Origin: Beverwykella pulmonaria
Taxonomy: Eukaryota > Ascomycota > Dothideomycetes > Pleosporales > Melanommataceae
Direction: 5' to 3'
Length of the DNA stretch: 64,000 nucleotides
NCBI GenBank assembly: GCA_001599595.1
Contig: BCHH01000006.1
Coordinates: 1,051,197 to 1,115,196 of the forward strand
Shown here: in pieces, positions 20,630-31,585 of the stretch
Layout of the letters: each line of letters opens with the position of its first letter
How positions within the stretch are numbered: position 1 is the stretch's first letter
The notes under the pieces: generated by a model
Seen by the model: only the letters and a program-made list of their open reading frames with translations
What the model was told of the DNA's origin: nothing
Databases searched by the model: none
Translations under genes and position numbers: made by a program

Positions 20630-22150
20630 CTAATACCCAGCAGCATTAAGCAGGTAAGACCAGATTTCACCCCGGGTAGGAAATGGAGGGACTACATGTA
20701 CCATATCTTTCAAGGTAAGGCCTTGTGAGATAGCCACCTGACTCGCATTCCCAAACTCAGATCCCTCAACGCAACAAAATGTTGCGCCAACCAATCTATC
20801 AGTTTCTTCTTCAATTACCCATCTAGCCCAGCCAGGTTGCCCATCTCCATACATCAATGCTTGTGGAATGGAGAAGTCACTGTCTATAGCCCTGACTCTC
20901 AGGCCTGCGGCCTGAGCTGAAGCTAAAGTGTGACCAACAGTACTGATGTTGGGTTCTGTGAAGATGACCTGAGGAAACGTGTTTTGGAAGCGCTTCGCTT
21001 CTGTCACAGTAAATCCAATAGGAGGATTGATCTTGACAGACGGTTGGTTGTTTTGGACGGAAGATAGAATGGCATTGCTGGCAATGCGGGCCTGATAAAC
21101 ACCCATGTGAGTAGTAGGAGCAAGACCGTTCACATCCCCAACGGCATATAGCCAATTTTCAGTGCCTCCGGATACCGGAACCGCCAGGGTTGCATCCGTC
21201 TCCAGCGGCTCGCCTTCTGTAGTGAGACCAATGCTCTCGAGCCCAAAGTCGTAGGTTCTTGGCCTTCGTCCTGTCGCGTTTAGGATCACGGATCCCGAAA
21301 TCGTTTCCCCGTCGGATAGCGTAACACTCAATGAGTTGGGGGCATGTTTCTCAATCTTGGAAACGCGCAAAGAGAGCTTCACACGAACGCCGTTTGCCTC
21401 CAAGCTCTTACGCACAATACTTGCGGCCTGCGGCTCAATCTTAGGCAAGATTTCCGCAGTGGGTGAAACCAGCACCACCTGAGAGCCAACGGCAGAATAA
21501 AAGGTCGCCATTTCACATCCTACAGGTCCAGCACCGAGAATGACCAAGTGTTCAGGAACCGTATTCGCAGCAACTGCGTCGCGGTTGATCCATAGTTCCT
21601 TCCCTTCTTCCAGACTCTCGATACCCGGAATCGAAGGCACAACATGCGTAGAACCCGTTGCAACAATGACTGCAATATTTGCATCAAGAAGATATCTCTG
21701 CTCCTCGCCATGCGGCTGAATGCTAACCTTCTTCACGCCAGCAATACGTGCAAAGCCACGTACAAGTGTAGCGCCACTAGCTCCGTTAGAAATGGAAATC
21801 CAGTTGCTATCATCCCACGAATCGGCAATCCTATCTCTTCTGTCGAATACAGCATCAACGTCGAGTTTTTTCTTGCCGATCGCCTCTCGAGCGCCGCCAA
21901 CTGCTTTTGCCGCCTCGAGAGCTTCAACAGGCCGAAGAAGTGCTTTGGATGGAACGCATGCAAAGAAATGGCACTCGCCGCCGTAGAGTTCATGTTGAAC
22001 CACAGCAACGCTAAGTCCGGCCCGTGCAAGACGATTTTCGGCGAAGTTGGCGACAGGACCTGCACCGATGATGATAATATCAAAAGTTGTTCGGGTAAGG
22101 GAGGAGGGGTGGTAGCCCTTAGGATGGACATCGATGCCTCTGGATGCCAT
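20630..22150 (-). CDS. pyridine nucleotide-disulfide oxidoreductase-like flavoprotein
   Basis: A single-exon protein of 506 residues, class I disulfide reductase fold (dihydrolipoamide dehydrogenase/mercuric reductase relatives). The FAD-binding GxGxxA-type motif is IIIIGAGPVANFAE (residues 25-38). The redox-active pair is C60 and C65 in GGECHFFACVPSKALL. The NAD(P)-binding motif is VILGAGPVGCEMA, and the second FAD motif is LYAVGDVNG. The C-terminal dimer interface reads HVVPPFPTRGEIW. The His-x-His-Pro...Glu signature of lipoamide dehydrogenases is not conserved, so the natural substrate is open. The start is the ATG at 22148-22150. Its 3' end lies beside the large inverted repeat. Confidence 0.88.
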   Translation of the reverse strand: MASRGIDVHPKGYHPSSLTRTTFDIIIIGAGPVANFAENRLARAGLSVAVVQHELYGGECHFFACVPSKALLRPVEALEAAKAVGGAREAIGKKKLDVDAVFDRRDRIADSWDDSNWISISNGASGATLVRGFARIAGVKKVSIQPHGEEQRYLLDANIAVIVATGSTHVVPSIPGIESLEEGKELWINRDAVAANTVPEHLVILGAGPVGCEMATFYSAVGSQVVLVSPTAEILPKIEPQAASIVRKSLEANGVRVKLSLRVSKIEKHAPNSLSVTLSDGETISGSVILNATGRRPRTYDFGLESIGLTTEGEPLETDATLAVPVSGGTENWLYAVGDVNGLAPTTHMGVYQARIASNAILSSVQNNQPSVKINPPIGFTVTEAKRFQNTFPQVIFTEPNISTVGHTLASAQAAGLRVRAIDSDFSIPQALMYGDGQPGWARWVIEEETDRLVGATFCCVEGSEFGNASQVAISQGLTLKDMVHVVPPFPTRGEIWSYLLNAAGY

Positions 22151-22759
22151 CTCAAACGGACTGACAAAATGGAGTGGAAAATAAGGCTGCGAGGAATTTT
22201 ACTAAGAGCAAATGGGTCTGGAAAACCGTATGGTTCTAGAGGTGAGTCTGATCAATGGAACTTTTATATCTTTCTGAGCTGATATTCAAGGGATAAGTTG
22301 AATGCGAATCGTCTCTGTTTCTACCACTTATCAGTAGCTTACTGATCTAAAGGATGGCTTAGTCATTGACGTACAAGCAGAGAATATCCCTGAGGCAGTA
22401 TAGCTTTGGGGTACAATGTATGAAGATCTTGAGTAGGGTGGTTGGACCCTGATGGCGCATTGATTAGGAATCAGTGGGATTCCGAATCAGTGAGATTCCG
22501 AATCAGCTAACTTCAGGAGCGGGGATTGTACAACATATGCAGTAACGATGACATACTGCTGGCATAATAAATTGATGCGTGATGTTATGAGGTGCGGAAA
22601 ATAGTCCTCACATTGATAATGAAAAATAGTAGCTTGCTAACCCGGTAGCCACCTTTACACGTGTACAAATTTTCTCAAGCCCTGTCGACGAGGGAACGCT
22701 TGCAAGCATTGAGCTAATCACCTAATTTAAGGTAACATGTAGGATTGGCCTGCTACTGA
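22151..22759. promoter_or_regulatory. gene-free interval; promoter side of the flavoprotein gene
   Basis: About 600 bp between the flavoprotein ATG and the receptor pseudogene. It contains a 16-bp tandem repeat at 22462-22509. No domain-bearing frame. Confidence 0.45.
22462..22509. repeat. 16-bp tandem repeat, three copies
   Basis: Three consecutive units related to GATTCCGAATCAGTGA. Each contains an imperfect inverted GGAATC/GATTCC pair, so it could form short hairpins or bind a dimeric regulator. It may equally be a neutral microrepeat. Confidence 0.8.
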
Positions 22760-24745
22760 GTCGGACGTGTGGGGATGGGTTACTAAACTAAACGTCTCAT
22801 CAAAGATGCAGCTCGCTAACAAGGAGAGCGATAGGAAGGGAAATGGCACCCTCAGGCGGTGCGCGCACGCCAAGCCGACACAAGTCTTTGGTTTCTCGAG
22901 AGCGAACAATATGCCAAATGGAATACGGATGCTACATCACCTCTTTGGCTATATGGTATTCCGGGGTGCGGTAAACCCATCCTAAGCTCAATCGTTCTCC
23001 AAAGTGTGCTCCAACATTGTGATGATGATCTCGGGAAGGCGGTTGCGTACTTCGACTTCGACTTCAACGACGTGCAGAAGCAAGACCCGGAGCTAATGCT
23101 GCGATCATTAATATGCTAGCTTTCACATCAGTGCATCAAGATACCTACCAGCCTCGACATGCTATTCTCTTCTTGCGAGAATGGACAGCGGCAGCCGTCG
23201 CTAGATGCGCTCCTAGAGGTGAACAAACAAATGATCCGGGAGTTCCCCCAGCCATACTTTATTCCCGATGCTCTAGATGAGTGCAGCCAGCGTGCGGAGC
23301 TGATGGGTATCCTTAAAACAATGGCTGGATGGCAGCCTCCAAACTTGCGTCTCTTAGTAACAAGCCGCAGAGAGCGAGATATTGAGAGCTTACTAGAGAG
23401 TTTTGTGGATCAGCAGAATGCCATCTGCCTTCAAAGTGAGCTAGTAAATGGGGACATACAGAGATATGTTCGGCAAAGGTTGTCCGATGATGAAAACTTG
23501 CGCAAATGACAGAAAGACCCCCCATTAGGTAAGAGATCGAGGCTGCTTTAATGAAGGGGGCTCATGGAATGTACCTATATCTTTTTGCCTGTCTCAAGGG
23601 ATCTAACGCTAATAATCATTACAGGTTTCGATGGGCCGCATGCCAGCTAGACGCGCTAGAAGAGTGTCGTAGTCGACGAATGCTACGGCAATCGCTTGCA
23701 ACTCTACCAGCAACATTGGACGACACGTATGATCGAATTCTTTGCGCTATTCGCAAAACAGACCCTGAGTACACCATTCGTATTCTTACTCGTCAAGGCC
23801 GCCTTTAGCGGAAGAAATTTCTGAAATAGTCGCCATCGACGTTGAGCGTGATCCTGTATTCAACCACGAAGATGTGTTAGAAGATCCCCTTGAATCGTTG
23901 AACATATGCTCTAGCCTTGTTGCCATGACCACGATCAAGGAATTAAGCCACAGAACGCGAAACGATGGGTCAGACTCGGCAAAAACAAGTCGTTGCTCTG
24001 GCGCATTATTCTGTGAAGGAGTATCTTATCTCCCAGCGAAGTCGACAGGGCGGAGCAGCGCGGTATAGCATACATGATGCTGATTGTAACGAAGTCATTG
24101 CGAGGAGCTGTCTCGGGTATCTTCTTCAATTGCAACGGTCGGAGTCGTTCTCAAAAGAAAGTATGGAAGAATTCAAGTTAGCACAGTATTCGGCAGAGTT
24201 TTGTATCAGTCATGCCCAGGAAGCAGTGGAGCAAACAGAAACATTGAGTGGATAGCAATGAGTCTGTTCTCGACAGGAAGCGGCGCGTACCTTAACTGGA
24301 TTCGGATTCATGATCCCGACTACCCTTTCAATGGGTCTCAGTTCCAAAAAGTTCTCAGAGAAGTTCCAGCTCCACTATACTACGCGGCACTTTCTGGCCT
24401 GACAAAGGTTGTAAATCTATTACTCCAAAGTGAAGTAGACGTTAATGTGCGAGGTGGAAATTATAGCAACGCACTCCAGGCGGATTCATTCGGAGGCTAC
24501 GAACAGACGGTGAAGCTGCTGCTTGACAAGGGCGCCGACGTCAACGCGCAAGGTGGAGCGTACGACAACGCACTCCGGGTGGCTTTAATCAGAGGCCACG
24601 AGCAGGCGGTGAAACTGCTGCTCAACAAGGGCGCGGAAATCAATGCGTAAGATGGAGATAGTATGGCAGCGCACGTCAGGCGGCGTTAGAAGGAGGCCAT
24701 GAGCAGGTGGTGAAACTGCTTCTCAACGGGGACGCCAGATGTTAA
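22760..24745 (+). pseudogene. NACHT/ankyrin STAND receptor pseudogene
   Basis: Coding sense runs through several frames: LWFLESEQYAKW, P-loop GIPGCGKPILSS, the DALDECSQR Walker-B region, LLVTSRRERDIESLL, FRWAACQLDALEEC after a recognisable 54-bp intron (about 23571-23624), ALAHYSVKEYLISQ, and then ankyrin repeats such as VKLLLDKGADVNAQGG. Disablements: in-frame TAG at 23117, TGA at 23507 and TAA at 24648. Frameshifts lie near 23510-23550, 23790, 23955, 24235 and 24660. The P-loop Ser/Thr after GK is Pro. The three stops fit CAG or CAA to TAG or TAA and TGG to TGA, that is C-to-T or G-to-A changes. The gene is clearly dead. Boundaries are approximate. Confidence 0.9.
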
Positions 24746-24842
24746 TACATGAGGCGAATGCTAGGAGAATACGCTTTGGCTCTAAGAAAAGCGTTATACT
24801 AGAGAGGACTGCCGCATATTCATCAAACCTCTTCTAAGATAT

Positions 24843-25316
24843 ATGCTTTCGCATACATTCTGTGAAATATGTCTGAGCCAGAGTCCAGACAGACCAGGCG
24901 ATAGTCAAAGCAGTATCCGCAAAGCTGCGATAGGATTCCTGCGGACGTACCGATACCTGATCCGACACGAGTCCGATTTCAAAATTGCCCAGCAAGAACA
25001 CCTTTTCTTTATCCCTGAAGAGGTGGATTGGGTATCATTCTGTCGATTTATTTCTGAACTCGGCCACATTAAAGACTCAGAGGTATCAGGGAGATCTTCC
25101 TAAGGAGAGCTAAGGTTAACGCGACTCAATTTCTATGCCCCTCTGTTGCTTCGAAAGTTCCACTTTAAAGAAGTTCACAGACAATACGGAGATATTTCTG
25201 GGTGGCTATATGGACCCATACTCTTTGTATTCTCCACAGTGTCGATTATTTTGAATGCCATACAAGTTGAGCCTGCGGTTGAGCAGCTGGTAGCTGTACA
25301 TTGGGTCTCAGTTTAG
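24843..25316 (+). pseudogene. conserved fungal family of unknown function, broken by one TAA
   Basis: The frame runs MLSHTFCEICLSQSPDRPGD to TAG at 25314-25316. It is interrupted once by TAA at 25101-25103, between SGRSS and GELRLTRLNFYAPLLL in the same frame. The C-terminal part contains a hydrophobic segment (GPILFVFSTVSIILNA) likely to cross a membrane. I recognise the pattern as a conserved fungal family often found beside receptor genes, but no function is known to me. A fragment of the same family lies at about 17.54 kb. The upstream start is uncertain because the neighbouring ankyrin pseudogene is also decayed. Confidence 0.65.
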
Positions 25317-26634
25317 TCTCTATGCCGCTAGTTTAGCATACTAAGCCTACTGGGAGCAGCAGTCATCTCCGCTTCGTTTATCCTTCTTTGGTTTTAGTTA
25401 TTTTTAGATGAGTGGATATATACAGCAAGACGAAAATTGCAGAAATGGTGGGAATATCGTGGACGATCAAAATGCTAAGTGAGCCTCGATTCATACGACA
25501 TGAGGGATGTCGAGCATCGAGACAAGCTGATACACATTTGCGTTCAAGCCGAAGCTCTAAATGAGTGGCATTGGAGGACGTAGAGATCAAATTTTGATCA
25601 AGCGTGATCTAGTCCTCGTATGAGAAATTTACAACTACTAAGTTTACCTAGCTGCTCAAGGTTCCGACATGACGAAGAGAAGGTAGTAGTCCAGTGAGAT
25701 GACCGCCAACAACGGTACTAAACGATTCTATGCCTCTAAGCGCATTGCTGATACCAATGGAGGCGAAGTTTGCATCCCAGTAGCGGAATGTTTTTATTCT
25801 TGACGACCCATACCACAATGACTAGAGTATGTTGCCTCCTAGACAAGGAGCACAGCCTTCACGCTAGTGCTAACCCCAACTAGGCCAATTCGTCATTGGT
25901 AGTAGATCTTTGAATTAGCTCTGTGACTCTTCTGCAAAGGTATGCGAAAGATGAGCGCAAGTACAACGGCGCCATATCATTGTGTTAACTACGCCTCGTC
26001 ATTCCTCCATATCGCCCAGCACATTTATCCCAACATGCGCATCTAACACTGAACCTTCTGAGCGGCGTCCAGACCATAGCATCGACGACGAAGTGGAGTA
26101 GGATTATGATGATCGGTTCGGAATACGAGGACAAGGGAGCGATGGACAGCTTCGTGAGGCGATAGATAGCGAGCGTTCTCGAGCCTCCGCGTCGTTCGTC
26201 TTCTAGCTGAGGCACCATTCGCCAGGATCAGAGAAGTTCACCTCGTTATATCGAAGCGTTGGTAGTGTTATTATGGGACACTGTTCGTGGTGTGTCGATT
26301 GTGTTGCCGACTGTCGGAGATCAGCGCTAGACCTAACAGCGTTAAGCGCGGAATGTGTCATCAATCTTCCCTCCTCCAGTTCTCAGCACGCCCTTTACTC
26401 AAGACTCGAGGGTTCTTCCGATTGATGAACGGAATCTAGGCATCTACAAGCACTGTTGTTTTTGCTATACGCCCTCTGCGACCGTTTGCGCCCTTTACCG
26501 ACATCGCTCTAAACAAGTTCAACGTTTCTTTCCGTTTCTTTCCTGTTCCTCTTTCCCAGCGCTCCTTCTCTCTTAGCATCAAGACTTCCTCTCTATCTCT
26601 CCCCTCACGTTTCTCTTCCTCTCCACGCGCAAAG
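25317..26634. other. gene-free interval
   Basis: About 1.3 kb without a supported gene. The last 100 bp before 26635 are rich in C and T, typical of fungal promoters and 5' leaders. This interval marks the passage from the accessory region to conserved genes. Confidence 0.5.
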
Positions 26635-28041
26635 ATGCCCGCAGCAGGCTCAATCCCTAGCATCGTCGGCGCGCTCTCCTGCCAGAAGGATTCTTACCTT
26701 CAAACTCTCTCTACCACAGTCGTGTCGTGCGAAGAATACAAACCTCCACCCACCCCTAACAATGGGAAACTAAAGAGCAAGAAATCCAAAGACGCGAATC
26801 AAGGGTCTGAGAAAGGAACTCAGACTCCCGAGAAAACATACCTAATTGAACTAGCCGACTCGGTGCTATTCCCCGAAGGCATGGCTCCCATTTACAACAT
26901 AACATGATCTTCATGCACATGGACTTTGGATAACAATTGTATAGGTGGGGGACAGCCCACCGACCACGGCACCTTGACACCCCTGTCTACCGATTCCTCT
27001 GGAGAGATTCCCATCACGAACCTCCAACGCCACGGCCTGCGCTGTCTGCACCACTCACCCACCCCCCTCCGACCCTCCACTCCCGTGCTGCAAACTCTCA
27101 ACTACACTCGCCGCTGGGACCACATGCAGCAACATACGGGCCAACACCTGCTCTCCGCCATCATGGACACCTTTACCCCACCACTCGAAACTCTATCTTG
27201 GTCCATGGGTGCCGCAGGGGAAATGAATTCTATCGAGCTACCGCGAAAACCCACTCCGGACGAACTCCAAAGCATCCAAAATCGTTGCAACGCCGCCATT
27301 CGCGACAATCTACCCATCACTGTCGAGACGCCTGGAAAGAGCAGTGACAGTCTACCCGCAGACTATGATCCAGAAAAAGGAGTTGTGAGGTTTATCAAGA
27401 TCGGGGACTTGGACTACAATGCATGCTGCGGCACACACCTCAAGCAGACCTCACATATTTCTCTCATCCTCCTGCATCATACACAGACCATTCGGGGGAC
27501 TAACTGCCGCCTCTTCTTTAGCTGTGGAGACCGCGCTATCAGTCTAGCGGCAGCGTCGATAAATTCGCTTCGCTCGATAGCGGTTTCCCTTTCTTCTGGC
27601 TTGGCGCCTGAGGATGTTGAGAATGGTGTAAAGAGACTGACTGATACGTTGGGCGAGACCCGGAAGCAGGGGAAGAAAATGCTGGCCGAGATCGCGAAAT
27701 ACGAGGGTGAGCGGATTAAGGCTGTGCTGAGGGATGGAAAGGTAGGGTGGAGTTACCGTGCTACGGATGGGTTAGATTTCATCAACTTAGTCGTTACTGA
27801 AGTCAAAGTTGAAGTTAAAGAGAAAGGCGTTGTAATCTTGGTCTCGGGGGAAGTGAAAACTGCAGGGTCTATCATGATTCTTGGGGAGAAGGAGTTTGTG
27901 GAGCGTCTTGCGGCTAAGGTAAAAGAAGTGGTGGCTGAGGTGAAAGGTGGTGGAAAGGGGGAGAAGTGGCAGGGAAAGGTAGTTGAGTGGAAGAAAGGGG
28001 AGATAGAAGCATTGAGAGAGGCGGCCGAAAGTGTTCAGTGA
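26635..28041 (+). CDS. AlaX-like alanyl-tRNA editing protein (AARSD1 family)
   Basis: This trans-editing hydrolase would remove mischarged Ser or Gly from alanyl-tRNA in the cytosol. Model: 26635..26878 joined to 26945..28041, 446 residues. The zinc-binding motifs are HTGQH (about residues 145-149) and CCGTH (about 241-245). They match the HxxxH and CxxxH pairs of the editing domain, and RGTNCRLFF follows. The join FPEG|GGQPTDHGTL restores the conserved GGGQP loop. It requires a 66-bp intron with a GC donor (GCATGG) and TATAG acceptor. A GT donor in phase is not present. The lysine- and glutamate-rich C-terminus matches the family's helical tail. Confidence 0.88.
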
Positions 28042-28304
28042 GTCTTCCTTCTATTCGGATCTTTGGCATAATAGATATGGAAATGGTTCTAGAAGGTAAT
28101 ATACTCGATTTGAAAAATGCAGCGATATTGGGTATCATAGCGACCGTTCAATCCTCCTCAATATACTCTCGGAATCAAATGAGGACTCGCCAGCCCAATA
28201 ACCTCTAGAAGAAACGAAGCAACTGTATGAACACGAAAAGGAAGCGAGCGAATATAGACACTGGAAAAAAAAGGTGAGGTCGGCCAAGCAACAGCTGCTC
28301 GCCC

Positions 28305-29570
28305 TTAAACGCTATATACCTTGACGGAATTGACGAGCCAGTAAGTCTACTCAAAGTCAGCACTCTTTTCCAAATATCAGAATCTAGAGAACTCACATCA
28401 GCAAAAGACTGTGGCTGCGACGCTACATACGCATTACAACTCGGATTCACGCCGGCACAAGAGGTTGATCCCCAAACGGCGCCCGCCCAGTCTCCGCAGA
28501 AGGTGATGTCGAAGATCTGTACTCGTCAGAATTGCAGTCCTTCTTCTCCTCCCAGAGCCCTTTCACTTACAATGTTCATATTCGTAAACTTAGCATCAAA
28601 ATTACATCCCGCAAAGTTCGCCTGCGGCTGTCCCCAGGAGCTCGGATCCGGATTCCCACTCCTGATATTCGCCGGCACATCTCTGGCCGCAAAATACCAG
28701 ACCTTGATCGCGGAGCCGGTCCAGTACGCAGCATAAACACCACCGCCGTTAGCGTTGAACGCGGTACCATAGCTGACCGCAGAATTGGATTCGACACCGC
28801 AGCCTACGAAGCCACCGTTCGCGCCGCAGTCTGCGTTGCCGATGGGATGGCCGGATTGGCCTCCGGCACCGACGGTGGGAACGCACCCGCTGCTGCTGTG
28901 CAAAGTGACTTGGTCATAGGTGTTTAAATTTACACCTTCGAGGATGTCGAGTTCTGGGAGTGTTAGATAGAGGAGGAGACGGGAGGAGACAAGACGTACC
29001 GCCTTGGTTGGGCCAGTTGGGTCCAACCATCCAGCTGCATTCTGGTCAATGTACATCAAAGAGCCGAAGAGGGGAAATTGTCTCTTACAATGCAGGCCAT
29101 GCCCCACAGTTCGATCCCGGCACGTGCGCAAAATCTGCGATGACGAGACCGTGGGTGTAGGCCTTCTTGCTTTGGATGCGTACACTATCCCTCCCGACCC
29201 CATTTGGGTTCAACACTTTAGTCGTGTCAACGCCCATATATACTTGATTGTTCTGCATCCGAATCAGGCCCTGCGATTGGGCTTGCGCCTGGTTGACGTA
29301 GTTGACAAAGCCATGAGTTGGGTCTCCAATCTGTGCAAAGTTAACATAATATCAAATATACACCCAGCATAGTCTTCTTACAGCCTGTACATCGAATTTG
29401 CTCAGCCAGTTGCTCGCATCGTATGTATCAATCAAGCTAAAGGCGGCTTGCGCGGTGAACTCGCTGATGGGCGAAGAGACATTGTTTGGAAAATATCCAG
29501 GACCAGCAGGGAATGCCGTAACACTAAAGAAAAGGAGCGGAAGAGGCGCAATGAAGGACGTGAAAAACAT
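28305..29570 (-). CDS. GH16 endo-1,3(4)-beta-glucanase, secreted
   Basis: Six exons join in phase: 29570..29382, 29330..29089, 29034..29000, 28953..28571, 28516..28397 and 28346..28305, giving 336 residues. The N-terminus MFFTSFIAPLPLLFFSVTAF is a signal peptide. The catalytic signature is GELDILEG (ELDILE at about residues 156-161), formed across the intron after a 35-bp microexon. Its two glutamates are the expected nucleophile and acid/base. Downstream are SSGCVPTVGAGGQSG and cysteines consistent with disulfides. The C-terminal YWLVNSVKVYSV is the family's final strand. The protein would cleave beta-1,3/1,4-glucans in cell walls or plant material. All introns are 46-54 bp, GT-AG. No carbohydrate-binding module is seen. 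Confidence 0.92.
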
Positions 29571-31585
29571 ATCGACGGCTAGCTGCAGAAACCAAAAGGC
29601 TATTTCGTTGCACAAAAACTTACCAGACGTTTTAACCCGTCCGCCTCGCGGGTCTTTATAGTAGTCATGCGTATATCATGTTGGGCAGCGCGTCAACGAC
29701 AGGGTCAACGTTGGGTCGGCTCCTGACTTGAAGCCGAGCCATCCTTTGGCAAAATGTTTAGATGGTGACCTAGTGTCAAACCGGCCGGCGAGAATCCTCA
29801 TTGGTGGTGGGAGAAAATTGCAAGGGGAAAGTCTTAGACTGTTGCATTTTCATTACCATACCAGCAACCGTGGACGTGTCGGGATATATTCGAGCCAAGA
29901 CAGAACGGGAGATCAACCAGGCAAGGAAGTTCGATAGGGAGCTTGACGCAAGAGGATTCGAGCCCAGGAGGCGTGAACGTAGCGCCTGACAAGCTCAGGA
30001 AAATGAGGGTTCCAGAAGGACAGGATTGGCAGCGGTGGCTAGCTCGAGGTCAAGATTCGGTCGCAAGGATCGCGCGGGTGAATCTCGCGTATTGACAGGT
30101 GAGTGGTGAAGAACCCTGCACCCATTCATCAAAGTAACTTCGGTTCGCACCGCACGTTAGGGGTTTCAACTTTCATGAGGCAAATTGCCTATGGAAAGTT
30201 GATGGAATTTTATCGCCTCCGGGCTTAGGGCGAGCGCAAAGAAGGAAATTTGCCGTTAGGACCAGAACGGAGTTTGGGCATCTGCCTCGGTCAACGCGAA
30301 GACAAGGTCATCTGCGGAGATTTCGAGTGTAGCTTTTATACTCAAATCAACAGGGCATGAATCCATGTGGGCAAACAGGAAGAGATGAAGGCCTTGATAG
30401 GTAGAGGACAGTGACTTTGCAGGGATCAAAGGAGAAATAGGGCAGCTAGTACTTATTCAAATGCGCTACTTTACCAACATACGTACAAACTTACTTCCTG
30501 TCATACCCACTTCGACTGTTCATCTGACCCTAGTGTTCGCCGGACTAGGCATCTAACTTAAAGAAATCCACCTGGATTGCTGTCGCGGCAACGCTTGACC
30601 CCGCATCCCAGCATGAAATCGAATTCCTCAAGTCGCATCTGATGCAGAAGATGGGTTTTCCACGTTAAGCCACGCGCTCGCGGCATGCTCTGAGTTTCAC
30701 AGCGTGAGCCGGCGAAAGTGCCCGGTGACAGAGTTCTACTCCAAAACAGGCTTCCAGAAGATGCTCGCGTGGTAGTGGACCAGTTGATCGGTCTGCTACA
30801 ATATCATGAACAACGTTGCTATTTGGAGGTTCGGAAATGCCCTCCAAGACCGCGGAGACATCGTGACTGCTATCGTTGGCTTCATTAGGGTCATCTCCGA
30901 ACCCAGCAACACATGTGAGTAAAACATTGCAAGGCATCGTTCGTGCGGAAGGATGCATTCTCAGGGGTGAAGCGGTAATGAGAGAACAGCGGGCGGCATG
31001 TGATTATGAAAGAGAGAAGTGCTGGCGAGTTCGAGTGTCTGCGTGAGGTACAGAAAGAAGACGATGCTACCTTCCTCAATCAAAGTGCCAAGACAGCTAG
31101 TTCCAATCTGGCCATGGTCAGGCTTGACCTGCATCTGCAGCACCGTACTACATGTAGGGGCGATGGCTAGAACTTCGCAGCAGATACCAGCTCAACCACA
31201 TCTCGTAGTTGAAAGGGGACACCGGCAAAGAATGCCACCTCACAGTGAAGTTTCCTCGTCCAATTCATACTCGAAAGATGCGTCCGCATCTATTATACGT
31301 CTAGACAAGACGGCTACAGGTATCTTGAGTTCCATTCCCTCAGACAGTCTCGCTGAAAGCACCAACGCCCCGCTTATCGAACTAGCAACACAAGCAAGCA
31401 ATAACAATACTGCTCACGCTTGAAATATAAGTGTCCATCACCTTTTTCCCTAGGCCTCTGATCATGTTTGGATATCCTCAAAATAGCTCTGAGGTATTGC
31501 ATTGAACAACTTCCCAAAATTCGTCATTCATACACAGCCGTCACGCAACCCAGACCAAATCTACCACATTTTGATTGCCCACCCA
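29571..31585. other. gene-poor interval
   Basis: About 2 kb between two minus-strand genes. The left part is the GH16 promoter. Frames of 60-134 codons occur (the longest at 31019-31423) but show no domain and biased low-complexity composition. I do not call them. Confidence 0.5.

Noticed and set aside
31019..31423. 134-codon plus-strand frame
   Set aside because: No domain, odd composition, no splice partner, and no promoter-like sequence before it.
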